Shown one piece after another: positions 1-6,515 of a stretch of 7,051 nucleotides of DNA. The stretch comes from Aquabacter sp. (GTDB lineage: Bacteria; Pseudomonadota; Alphaproteobacteria; Rhizobiales; Xanthobacteraceae). Each line of letters opens with the position of its first letter. Within the stretch, counting starts at the first letter, position 1. The notes under the pieces are model-generated. The model made no database searches. It worked only from the letters and a program-made list of their open reading frames with translations, and was not told where the DNA came from. Location of the stretch: contig JASBUY010000482.1 of the NCBI GenBank assembly GCA_030147645.1, positions 1 to 7,051 on the forward strand, read 5' to 3'. Made by a program: the position numbers and the translations under genes.

Positions 1-2
1 CC

Positions 3-1259
3 TCCGCCGCCTTCGTCGCCTTGATGCTGGTGGGCCTGCCCATCAGCCTGTGCCTGTGCCTCGCCGGCATCATCTTCATCCAGGCCACCGGAAATCCGGT
101 GCTGTTCCAGACCTTCCCGACCCAATTGTTCGGCGGGGTGGACAGTTACGGCCTCATCGCCATTCCGCTCTTCATCCTGATCGGCGAGATCATGAATGGC
201 GGCGGCATCACCCGGCGCATCATCGATTTGTCCATGTCCTTCATGGGTCAGGTGAAGGGCGGGCTCGCTTATGTGAACCTGCTCGCCAACATGTTCGTCT
301 CCTCCATCCTCGGCTCGGCCACCGCCCAGGTGGCGGTGATGGCCAAGGTGCTCGTGCCCGAGATGGAGAAGCAGGGCTACGATAAGACCTTCGCCGCCGG
401 GCTCACGGCCTATGCGGGCATGCTGGGGCCGATCATCCCGCCCTCCATCATGTTCGTGGTCTACAGCGTGATGGCGCAGGTGCCGGTGAGCGACATGCTG
501 GTCGCCGGCATCATCCCGGGCATCCTGCTGACCGGCCTGTTCTGCGTGGTCATCGCGCTCATGGGCTTCGTCTATAATTACCCGCGCGGCGCCGCCATGT
601 CGCTGCGCCGGCGCGTGCAGGTGTTCCTGGAATGCGCGCCCACCTTGCTCATTCCGGTGGTGATCGTGGGCTCCATCCTCACCGGCCTTGCCAATGCCAC
701 CGAGGCGGCGGCGGTGGGCGCGGTGGCGGCGATCCTGGTGGGCAAGTTCTGGTTCAAGGAGCTGCATCTGCGCCAATTGCCGGCCATGTTCCTGCGCGCC
801 GGCATCTATTCGGCGGCGGTGCTGTTCCTGGTGGCGGCGGCGGCGGTGTTCACCTGGGTTCTCATCTACGCCAAGGTGCCGCAGGAAGTGGCCCGCTGGG
901 TGCAGACCGCGGCCCATGACCCGGTCACCTTCATGCTGGTGGTCAATGTCGCGCTGCTGGTGATCGGCACGGTGATCGACGGGGCGCCCGGCCTCATCAT
1001 GACGGTCCCGATCCTGCTGCCCATCGCCACCGAGGTCTATCACATCGACCCGATCCATTTCGGCGTGGTGGTGGTGATCAACCTGGTGCTGGGCTTCCTC
1101 TCGCCCCCCGTCGGCCTGTGCTTCTTCGTGGCCTCAGCCGTCACCGGGGCGAAGACCGGCAAGATGTTCCTCGTCACCCTGCCCTTCTTCTTCGCGGCCT
1201 GCGGGCTGCTGGTTCTGCTGTCGATTTTCCCGATCCTCTCCACCGCTCTCATCAAATAA
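3..1259 (+). CDS. TRAP transporter large permease subunit, DctM family (5' end cut by window edge)
   Basis: This is the membrane channel subunit of a tripartite ATP-independent periplasmic (TRAP) transporter, which couples an ion gradient to uptake of an organic acid delivered by a periplasmic binding protein. The frame is open from base 3, and the TTG/ATG at 21-26 fall inside the first hydrophobic helix, so the true start lies left of the window. About 418 codons are visible against roughly 425-430 for the family, so only some ten residues are missing. Family hallmarks seen: IPLFILIGEIMN followed by GGGITRR, the segment GGLAYVNLLANM, a small-residue stretch SSILGSATAQ, and the signature GPIIPPS, then a second half ending in LGFLSPPVGL. 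Hydrophobic segments run along almost the whole length, as expected for a dozen or so helices. The binding-protein gene follows after 23 bp. The small DctQ subunit is not visible and presumably lies upstream. The substrate cannot be read from this subunit. Confidence 0.95.
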   Translation, partial: SAAFVALMLVGLPISLCLCLAGIIFIQATGNPVLFQTFPTQLFGGVDSYGLIAIPLFILIGEIMNGGGITRRIIDLSMSFMGQVKGGLAYVNLLANMFVSSILGSATAQVAVMAKVLVPEMEKQGYDKTFAAGLTAYAGMLGPIIPPSIMFVVYSVMAQVPVSDMLVAGIIPGILLTGLFCVVIALMGFVYNYPRGAAMSLRRRVQVFLECAPTLLIPVVIVGSILTGLANATEAAAVGAVAAILVGKFWFKELHLRQLPAMFLRAGIYSAAVLFLVAAAAVFTWVLIYAKVPQEVARWVQTAAHDPVTFMLVVNVALLVIGTVIDGAPGLIMTVPILLPIATEVYHIDPIHFGVVVVINLVLGFLSPPVGLCFFVASAVTGAKTGKMFLVTLPFFFAACGLLVLLSIFPILSTALIK

Positions 1260-1282
1260 CCAAACCTTCCGGAGAACCGATC

Positions 1283-2284
1283 ATGACCCTGTCTCGTCGT
1301 ACCTTTCTTGCCGGTGCCGCGGCTGCCGGCGCGGTCCTGCCGCTGGCGGCGCCCTCCATTGCCCGCGCCCAGGCCAAGGACTTCCGCCTCGGCATCATCA
1401 CCCCGCCGGGGCATCCCTGGAACGAGGCCGCCCTCAAGGTGGGCGAGATGCTGAAACAGGAGACCAATGGCCGCCTGTCCATCACCGTTTTCCCCTCCGG
1501 TCAGCTCGGAAACGAAGCGGCCATGCTCCAGCAGATGCAGTCCGGCGCGCTGGACATGGGCTACATCATGACTGCCGAGCTCGGCTCGCGCGTCCCGGCC
1601 ATCGCCGCAATCAACGCGCCCTGGATCGTCGATTCCACCGCCAAGGTGGCGAAGCTCGTAAAGACCCCCGTGGCCATGAGCCTGTTCGACCTGCTGCCGC
1701 GCGAAACCGGGACGGTGGGCCTTGCCTGGGGCATCACCACCATGCGCGTGGTGTTCACGGCCAAGCCCATCGAGGGGATTTCCGACCTCAAGGGCATGAA
1801 ACTGCGCATCAATACGACGCCGGCCTACAAGGATTTCTACCAGCTGCTCGGCGCGGCGCCGACGCCCATCCCCACCCCCCAGGTGTTCGAGGCCATGAGC
1901 AACGGCCAGGTGGACGGGCTTGAGGCGGACCTCGACTTCTCCTGGAACCAGCGCTTCGACAAGGTGTCGAAGACCATGCTGCGCATGAACGCCATCTTCA
2001 TGCCGTGCGTCGCGCTGGTCTCGGGCCGCGTCTGGCAGGGTCTGTCCGCCGAAGATAAGGCCCTCATCACCAAGGCCACGAAGACCGCGCTCGATGCCCA
2101 GATCGCCGAGACGGTGGTGAACGAGCCGGTGCTGCTGGAGAAGTTTAAGGGAACCGGCATTTCCATCAAAGAAGCCAAGATCGGCGACGCCGAGACCAAG
2201 ACCATCATCGCCGAATACGACAAGATCTGGGTGCCCAAGGCCCCCATCCTCACCGAGCTGCGCAAGGTCGGCGCGACGCTCTGA
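1283..2284 (+). CDS. TRAP transporter solute-binding protein, DctP family, with Tat signal
   Basis: This 333-residue protein is the periplasmic receptor that captures the substrate and hands it to the TRAP membrane subunits. The ATG at 1283 is chosen because GGAGA (1271-1275) sits 7 bp upstream and the protein then begins with a clean export signal; the frame is open further upstream but overlaps dctM. The N-terminus carries a twin-arginine motif (SRRTFLAG, residues 4-11), an Ala-rich hydrophobic core and a likely cleavage site after ARAQA (about residue 31), so export through Tat is inferred. Mature features typical of the family: an FPSGQLGNE segment (70-78), SGALDMG (87-93), and DLKGMKLRI (168-176), in which Arg175 matches the conserved arginine that salt-bridges the ligand carboxylate in TRAP receptors such as SiaP. 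This is followed by the VFEAMSNGQVDGLE region. A carboxylated ligand is therefore expected, but its identity is not determined. The gene order M-then-P is less usual than P-Q-M. Confidence 0.95.
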   Translation: MTLSRRTFLAGAAAAGAVLPLAAPSIARAQAKDFRLGIITPPGHPWNEAALKVGEMLKQETNGRLSITVFPSGQLGNEAAMLQQMQSGALDMGYIMTAELGSRVPAIAAINAPWIVDSTAKVAKLVKTPVAMSLFDLLPRETGTVGLAWGITTMRVVFTAKPIEGISDLKGMKLRINTTPAYKDFYQLLGAAPTPIPTPQVFEAMSNGQVDGLEADLDFSWNQRFDKVSKTMLRMNAIFMPCVALVSGRVWQGLSAEDKALITKATKTALDAQIAETVVNEPVLLEKFKGTGISIKEAKIGDAETKTIIAEYDKIWVPKAPILTELRKVGATL

Positions 2285-2288
2285 TCTC

Positions 2289-2304
2289 CCCCGCGCCGGC
2301 GGGG
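2289..2304 (+). repeat. Short GC hairpin between binding-protein gene and lyase gene
   Basis: CCCCGC (2289-2294) can pair perfectly with GCGGGG (2299-2304) around a 4-nt loop, starting 4 bp after the stop codon of the binding-protein gene. No U-run follows, so it is not a standard terminator. In transport operons such a hairpin can protect the 3' end of the receptor mRNA and raise its level over downstream genes; here that role is only inferred. At this GC content a 6-bp stem can also occur by chance. Confidence 0.35.
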
Positions 2305-2340
2305 CGATCCTCGCCGGCCTCCCCTTGAAGGTAGAAGAAC

Positions 2341-3270
2341 ATGACGCCCAAAGTCTCCTGGGAAGGCGTATTCCCGGCCGTCACCACCCAGTTTCGCGAA
2401 GACCTGTCGGTGGATCTGGACGCCACCGCCGCCGTCATCGACGCGCTGATCCGCGATGGCGTCTCTGGCCTCATCATCTGCGGCACGGTGGGCGAGAATT
2501 GCTCGCTGACCACCGCCGAGAAGGCCGCTCTCATGGAAACCGCGAAGGCCACCGCCGCCGGCCGCGTGCCCGTGATCTGCGGCATCGCGGAATTCACCAC
2601 CGCCTTCGCCGCCGAGACCGCCAAGGAAGCCGCCCGCGTGGGTGTGGATGGCATCATGGTCATGCCGGCCTTGGTCTATTCCTCCAAGCCGCACGAGACC
2701 GCCGCCCATTTCCGCGGCGTCGCCAAGGCCACGGACCTGCCGGTCATGGTCTATAACAACCCGCCCATCTACAAGAATGACGTGACCCCCGACATCCTCG
2801 CCATGCTGACGGATGTGGAGACCATCGTCTGCTTCAAGGAAAGCTCCGGCGACACCCGCCGCTTCATCGACGTGCGCAACAAGGTGGGCGACCGCTTCAT
2901 CATGTTCGCGGGCCTGGACGACGTCGTGGTGGAAAGCATCGCCATGGGCGCCACCGGCTGGGTGTCCGGCATGTCAAACGCCTTCCCGCGCGAAGGCGAG
3001 ACGCTGTTCCGCCTCGCGCGCCAAGGCCGCTTCAAGGAAGCCATGTCGCTCTATGAATGGTTCATGCCGCTCTTGCATCTCGATGCCCGCCCGGACCTCG
3101 TCCAGTGCATCAAGCTGTGCGAGCACATTATGGGCCGGGGCACGTGGCGCACCCGTCCGCCGCGCCTCGAGCTTCCCGCGGCCGACAAGGCCGAAGTGGA
3201 GGCGCTCATGAAGACTGCGCTGGCCAACCGGCCCGCGCTGCCCGACGTGGGCCTGAAGGCCGCTGCCTGA
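2341..3270 (+). CDS. DapA/NanA superfamily lyase (dihydrodipicolinate synthase-like class I aldolase; not a true DHDPS)
   Basis: This 309-residue TIM-barrel enzyme should form a Schiff base between a lysine and a 2-keto acid, then catalyse an aldol cleavage, dehydration or deamination in the cytoplasm. Visible motifs: GTVGE (48-52, the family GTTGE carboxylate loop), a tyrosine in MPALVY (Tyr113), YNNPP starting at the catalytic Tyr138, and CFKESSG with Schiff-base Lys166, then GLDDVVVES (191-199) and GWVSGMSNAFP. In E. coli DapA the YNVP motif is followed closely by Arg138, which grips the aspartate-semialdehyde carboxylate; here the matching place is Ile143, so lysine biosynthesis is unlikely. 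The ATG is preceded by AAGG (2328-2331) at 9 bp. It lies 56 bp after the TRAP receptor gene, so it probably processes the imported compound or a product of it. From memory, the sequence resembles proteins called 1-pyrroline-4-hydroxy-2-carboxylate deaminase (hydroxyproline catabolism). That is a hypothesis; other keto-acid lyases remain possible. Confidence 0.9.
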   Translation: MTPKVSWEGVFPAVTTQFREDLSVDLDATAAVIDALIRDGVSGLIICGTVGENCSLTTAEKAALMETAKATAAGRVPVICGIAEFTTAFAAETAKEAARVGVDGIMVMPALVYSSKPHETAAHFRGVAKATDLPVMVYNNPPIYKNDVTPDILAMLTDVETIVCFKESSGDTRRFIDVRNKVGDRFIMFAGLDDVVVESIAMGATGWVSGMSNAFPREGETLFRLARQGRFKEAMSLYEWFMPLLHLDARPDLVQCIKLCEHIMGRGTWRTRPPRLELPAADKAEVEALMKTALANRPALPDVGLKAAA

Positions 3271-3274
3271 AGGC

Positions 3275-3306
3275 AAAAACGGAGCGCGCCGGTCGGGCGC
3301 GCTCCG
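3275..3306 (-). terminator. Rho-independent terminator of the PiT transporter gene
   Basis: An 11-bp perfect stem (3280-3290 paired with 3296-3306) encloses the loop GGTCG. Read on the minus strand, the stem is followed at once by five T (A-run at 3275-3279 on the plus strand), the classic intrinsic terminator layout, 33 bp past the stop codon of the phosphate transporter gene. On the plus strand the hairpin lies only 9 bp after the lyase stop codon but no T-run follows, so it may end or stabilise that transcript less efficiently. It separates two convergent genes. Confidence 0.85.
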
Positions 3307-3339
3307 CTCAAAACGCTAAAAGTGTGCGCCGCAAGGCAC

Positions 3340-4998
3340 TCACATGACCTGCCGGAGCAGGACATAGAGCCCGGCCGACAGCGCGATGGCGGCCGGCAGG
3401 GTCAGGATCCAGGCCATGGCGAGGTTGCGCACGGTGGACATCTGAAGCCCGGACTTGTTCGCCGCCATGGTTCCGGCGACGCCCGAGGACAGGACATGGG
3501 TGGTGGACACCGGCAGGCCGAATTCGTCGGCCGCGAGGATGGTCCCCATGGCCACGAGTTCCGCCGCGCCGCCCTGCGCATAGGTCAGATGGGTCTTGCC
3601 GATCTTCTCGCCCACCGTGACCACGATGCGCTTCCAGCCCACCATGGTGCCGAGGCCGAGCGCGATCGCCACCGCCACCTTCACCCAGAGCGGGATGAAC
3701 TTGGTCGCCTCGTCCAGCGAGCGCTTGAAGGCGACAAGGTTTTCCCGCGTCTCAGGGTCGAAGGCCGGCTCGCCGGTCTTCAGCATGATGCGGATGGTCT
3801 CCGACGCCAGATACATGTCATTGCGCATGTTCGGGACGGCGGCGGCGGGCACCTGCGCGAGGGTCGAGGTGGTGGCGACCATCGCCCCCATTTCCCGCGC
3901 GATCTGAGCAAGGGCCGGAACCGTCTGTGGCGTCACCTGATGATCGCGCACATAGGTGGTGAGCACCGTGCGGGCCATGCTGGAGGCCGCTCCGGCCGCC
4001 TCTTCGCTGCCTGGCACCGCAGGCGTGGTGCCCTTGGTGAGGGAGGCGGCGGTCGCGAGGGTGAGGGCGCGGAACTGGGCCACATCCTCAGGCGCCACCG
4101 CGCGGTTCAGCGCATAGGCGGTGGGCACGATGCCGATGAGGATCAGCATGATGAGGCCCATCCCCTTCTGACCGTCATTGGAGCCATGGGCGAAGGAGAC
4201 GCCGGTGCAGGTGAGCACCAGGAGCCCGCGAATCCACCACGGCGGGGCCTTGTTGGCTTTGGGCTCGCGATAAAGCGCCGGATTCTTGACCAGCACCTTC
4301 ATGGTGAGCAACAGCAGTCCGGCCGCGAAGAAGCCGACCACCGGGGAGAGCAGGAGCGAATAGCCCACATTGGCAGCCTGCCCCCAATCCACGCCCGAGG
4401 TGCCGCTCTGGCCCTGGATGAGCTGGTTGGCGATGCCCACACCGATGATGGAGCCGATCAGCGTGTGCGACGAGGAGGCGGGAAGGCCGAGATACCAGGT
4501 GCCGAGATTCCAGATGATGGCGGCGATCAGCAGCGCGAACACCATGGCCATGCCGGCGCCCGAGCCCACATTCAGGATCAATTCCTCCGGCAGCAGCGAG
4601 ATGATGCCGAAGGCGACCGCGCCCGAGGAGACCAGTACGCCGAAGAAGTTCCAGAATCCCGACCAGACCACGGCGAAATGGGCGGGCAGCGAATTGGTGT
4701 AGATGACCGTTGCCACAGCATTGGCCGTGTCGTGGAAGCCGTTCACGAACTCGAAGGCGAGGGCGATCAGCAGAGCGAGAAGCAGCAGCAGGAAGGGCAG
4801 CAGCGCGAGGCTGTCGATGCCCGCCGCGCGCATGTCGCTCCAGATGGACCAGACCACATAGCCGAGGCCGCAAATGAGGATGGCGAAGAACAGGAAGACT
4901 TCCATCGTCCCGTTCTTGCGGTCGAGCTGGGCGCCCGTTTCGGATTTCGACTTCTTGTGGTGCGCGTGCCCGCCAACCGGGCTTGCTGCGTCCGCCAT
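3340..4998 (-). CDS. pit: Inorganic phosphate transporter, PiT family (large form, 552 aa)
   Basis: This integral membrane protein is a low-affinity phosphate symporter of the PiT family, which typically takes up phosphate or metal-phosphate using the proton gradient. The two family signature repeats are clear: GFHDTANAVATVIYT (87-101) in the first half and FAHGSNDGQKGMG (269-281) in the second, accompanied by SSSHTLIG (175-182) and PVSTTHVLSSG (496-506). Hydrophobic helices lie near 33-50, 64-84, 108-133, 148-166, 212-232, 257-270, 281-297, 438-452 and 526-547. A hydrophilic insertion of about 140 residues (300-436) separates the halves and makes the protein longer than E. coli PitA (about 500 aa). 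The start at 4998 is chosen because AAGGGGA (5011-5005) sits 6 bp upstream; it gives a basic, His-rich N-terminal tail of about 31 residues. An internal ATG at 4905 is a weaker alternative, and the open frame to 5349 is not needed. A PHO-box-like repeat lies upstream and a terminator follows. Gene name assigned by family. Confidence 0.95.
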   Translation of the reverse strand: MADAASPVGGHAHHKKSKSETGAQLDRKNGTMEVFLFFAILICGLGYVVWSIWSDMRAAGIDSLALLPFLLLLLALLIALAFEFVNGFHDTANAVATVIYTNSLPAHFAVVWSGFWNFFGVLVSSGAVAFGIISLLPEELILNVGSGAGMAMVFALLIAAIIWNLGTWYLGLPASSSHTLIGSIIGVGIANQLIQGQSGTSGVDWGQAANVGYSLLLSPVVGFFAAGLLLLTMKVLVKNPALYREPKANKAPPWWIRGLLVLTCTGVSFAHGSNDGQKGMGLIMLILIGIVPTAYALNRAVAPEDVAQFRALTLATAASLTKGTTPAVPGSEEAAGAASSMARTVLTTYVRDHQVTPQTVPALAQIAREMGAMVATTSTLAQVPAAAVPNMRNDMYLASETIRIMLKTGEPAFDPETRENLVAFKRSLDEATKFIPLWVKVAVAIALGLGTMVGWKRIVVTVGEKIGKTHLTYAQGGAAELVAMGTILAADEFGLPVSTTHVLSSGVAGTMAANKSGLQMSTVRNLAMAWILTLPAAIALSAGLYVLLRQVM

Positions 4999-5012
4999 CG
5001 CACATCCCCTTG

Positions 5013-5024
5013 CTGCAATTGCAG
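5013..5024. repeat. 12-bp perfect palindrome in the divergent promoter region (left copy)
   Basis: CTGCAATTGCAG is a perfect inverted repeat without a loop, lying 14 bp upstream of the PiT start codon and directly next to its ribosome-binding site. Being loopless, it would serve as a protein-binding site rather than an RNA hairpin. Its core GCAATTGC recurs at 5120-5127, centre to centre 105 bp away. It may be an operator, but no regulator can be named. A third copy of the core inside parA (6818-6825) shows that the 8-mer is not restricted to regulatory DNA. Confidence 0.35.
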
Positions 5025-5044
5025 GTTTCGGATGCGCCAGATGC

Positions 5045-5062
5045 GTGACGGGCGAATGACGG
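5045..5062 (-). promoter_or_regulatory. PHO-box-like direct repeat upstream of pit (candidate PhoB site)
   Basis: Read on the minus strand, the sequence is CCGTCAT-TCGC-CCGTCAC. This matches the PhoB consensus CTGTCAT-4 nt-CTGTCAC at 12 of 14 half-site positions, with the same single T-to-C change in each half and the correct 11-bp period. It ends 46 bp upstream of the PiT start codon, in the transporter's own orientation. In Sinorhizobium meliloti PhoB represses the low-affinity orfA-pit operon under phosphate starvation, so control of this gene by PhoB is plausible. No strong -10 element is evident 10 bp downstream. Confidence 0.5.
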
Positions 5063-5118
5063 GCGGGCGTCGGGTGGCGCGGCCATTGCCGAAACTGTGA
5101 AGCGGCTCCGGGCCGGGC

Positions 5119-5128
5119 CGCAATTGCG
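5119..5128. repeat. 10-bp perfect palindrome in the divergent promoter region (right copy)
   Basis: CGCAATTGCG is a perfect loopless inverted repeat 51 bp upstream of the DUF305 start codon. It shares the GCAATTGC core with the palindrome beside the PiT start, 105 bp away, which is about ten turns of B-form DNA. A shared dimeric regulator of the two divergent genes is possible but unproven. Confidence 0.3.
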
Positions 5129-5179
5129 CCGCCTGGCGCGCGCCTCCATCCTGCCGCGTCTTTTTTGGAGGCGCAGGCG

Positions 5180-5590
5180 ATGACATTATTGGTTTCCTGT
5201 CTCGGTGCGGCGGTCCTCGCCGCGTCCCTTTCGGCGGCTTCGCTGGCCGTGGCGCAGACGCCGGCGCTCGCCGACAGCAAGCAGGGCCATGGCGCCCATG
5301 GCGGTACTCCCGCCGCGCCCTCCGCCGCGCCCGAGAGCGCCTCCACCAAGGCTTACAAGGCGGCGGCGGACCGCATGCATGCGGACATGGACATTCGCTA
5401 TACGGGCAATGCGGACGTGGACTTCATGCGCGGCATGATCGCCCATCACCAGGGCGCCATCGACATGGCGAAGGTGGCCCTCGCCTATGGCACGGACCCG
5501 CAGGTGCGCAAGCTGGCGCAGGAGGTGATCACCGCGCAGGAAGGCGAGATCACCTTCATGAAGGCGTGGCTGGCCGCGCACGGCCAATAG
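5180..5590 (+). CDS. Secreted DUF305 family protein (putative periplasmic metal-binding)
   Basis: This 136-residue protein belongs to the DUF305 family, small helical exported proteins; some members, such as cyanobacterial CopM, bind copper. The start is placed at ATG 5180 because GGAGG (5167-5171) lies 8 bp upstream; an in-frame TTG at 5165 would overlap that ribosome-binding site. Residues 1-25 form a hydrophobic signal peptide with a plausible cleavage after AVA (residue 25). An Ala/Pro-rich linker with three histidines (GHGAHGG, 36-42) follows. The DUF305 core contains MHADM (66-70) and the diagnostic DFMRGMIAHHQGAIDMA (81-97), with a His pair at 89-90, and ends with the helix QEVITAQEGEITFMKAW. 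The Met/His content is consistent with metal binding, but a function is not established. It is divergent from the phosphate transporter gene, and its stop is only 21 bp from the convergent parB stop, with no terminator evident between them. Confidence 0.92.
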   Translation: MTLLVSCLGAAVLAASLSAASLAVAQTPALADSKQGHGAHGGTPAAPSAAPESASTKAYKAAADRMHADMDIRYTGNADVDFMRGMIAHHQGAIDMAKVALAYGTDPQVRKLAQEVITAQEGEITFMKAWLAAHGQ

Positions 5591-5611
5591 CGCCCGCCCT
5601 TTGCGCCGCCG

Positions 5612-6478
5612 TCAGTCGAGACCGAGGCGGCGGCAGAGTTCATCCAGCTGGTCGAGGTCGCGATAGCGAATGCGCAGCTCGCCGGTCTCTCCTTTGCCCT
5701 GGAGCGAGACCGACAGGCCGAGTGTGTCGCTGAGCCGCTTTTCGAGCGCGCGGGTGTCCGGGTCCTTTTCCGGCGCGGCCGTGGCGCGGGTGAGGGCGGC
5801 CTTGGTTTTTCCCAGGGCCTCCACGTCGCGCACGGTGAGGCCCTTTTCCAGGATCTGGCGGGCGAGGCGCTCGGGATCGTCATGAGCGAGCAGCGCGCGC
5901 GCTGCGCCGGCCGAGATGCGCCCGTCGGCGAGATAGGCCTTCACCGCGTCGGGCAGCTTCAACAGCCGCAAGGTATTGGCGATATGCGGGCGGCTCTTGC
6001 CGATGACGCGCGCAAGGTCGGACTGTGAATAGGAGAATTGCGCCATCAGGGCCTCATAGCCCTGCGCCTCTTCCAGCGCATTGAGGTCGGCGCGCTGGAC
6101 ATTCTCGATGATGGCGACTTCCAGCGCCTCGCGCTCGGACAGGTCCAGCACCACCACCGGGACCTCGTGGAGCCCGGCCTTCTGCGCCGCCCGCCAGCGC
6201 CGCTCGCCGGCGACGATCTCATAGGATTTCGGCCCCGCCGCGCGCACCACGATGGGCTGGATGATGCCCTTCTCGCGGATCGAAGCGGCGAGTTCCTCCA
6301 GCCCCTCCTCCTTGAAGGTGCGGCGCGGATTGCGGGGGCTCGGGTGCACATGCTCGATGGGCACCGGCGCGCCGGCGCGGCCCTTCTGGTTGGGCGCCGG
6401 GCGCGCATCCTCCGCGCCCATGTCGCCCATCAGCGCCGCGAGCCCGCGTCCGAGCCGCGAACGGCCTTCCTCCGCCAT
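5612..6478 (-). CDS. parB: Chromosome-partitioning protein ParB
   Basis: ParB is a CTP-dependent DNA clamp that loads at parS sites near the replication origin and works with the ParA ATPase to segregate chromosomes. The 288-residue sequence has every expected element. An N-terminal LGRGLAALMGD (9-19) is the ParA-contacting peptide. The N-terminal CTPase domain holds GERRWRAAQ (91-99) and ENVQRADLN (125-133), both nucleotide/clamp motifs. A helix-turn-helix follows (YSQSDLARVIGKSRPHIAN, 150-168), then a C-terminal dimerisation domain (about 240-288, ending RDLDQLDELCRRLGL). The length is normal for alphaproteobacteria. The ATG at 6478 has AGGGGA about 9 bp upstream. parA precedes it by 37 bp, so the two are almost certainly co-transcribed. 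No full parS (TGTTTCACGTGAAACA-like) was seen in the window. Confidence 0.97.
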   Translation of the reverse strand: MAEEGRSRLGRGLAALMGDMGAEDARPAPNQKGRAGAPVPIEHVHPSPRNPRRTFKEEGLEELAASIREKGIIQPIVVRAAGPKSYEIVAGERRWRAAQKAGLHEVPVVVLDLSEREALEVAIIENVQRADLNALEEAQGYEALMAQFSYSQSDLARVIGKSRPHIANTLRLLKLPDAVKAYLADGRISAGAARALLAHDDPERLARQILEKGLTVRDVEALGKTKAALTRATAAPEKDPDTRALEKRLSDTLGLSVSLQGKGETGELRIRYRDLDQLDELCRRLGLD

Positions 6479-6515
6479 GATGAAACGTCCCCTGTCCTGT
6501 CGCCTCAGAACGCGT

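Noticed and set aside
1837..2709. A 290-codon minus-strand frame spanning the receptor and lyase genes
   Set aside because: It is antisense to two well-supported genes, low in complexity (Gly-rich) and matches no family; a GC-driven shadow.
3322..5100. A 592-codon open frame on the plus strand covering the whole phosphate transporter gene
   Set aside because: It is antisense to a clear PiT protein, is extremely rich in Gly, His, Arg, Asp and Glu with no recognisable domain, and has no ribosome-binding site; long antisense frames are a by-product of high GC3 codon usage.
4998..5349. N-terminal extension of the PiT frame up to 5349
   Set aside because: The extension is low-complexity Ala/Arg/Pro-rich sequence overlapping the promoter region and the divergent DUF305 gene, whereas the ATG at 4998 has a good ribosome-binding site.
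5186..5587. A 133-codon minus-strand frame opposite the DUF305 gene
   Set aside because: The plus-strand frame has a signal peptide, a ribosome-binding site and the DUF305 motif; the antisense product is Arg/Gly-rich shadow sequence.
5605..5634. Inverted repeat GCCGCCG / CGGCGGC at the parB 3' end as a possible terminator
   Set aside because: The 16-nt loop, the simple repeat-like composition, the overlap with parB codons and the lack of a T-run on either strand make it unconvincing.
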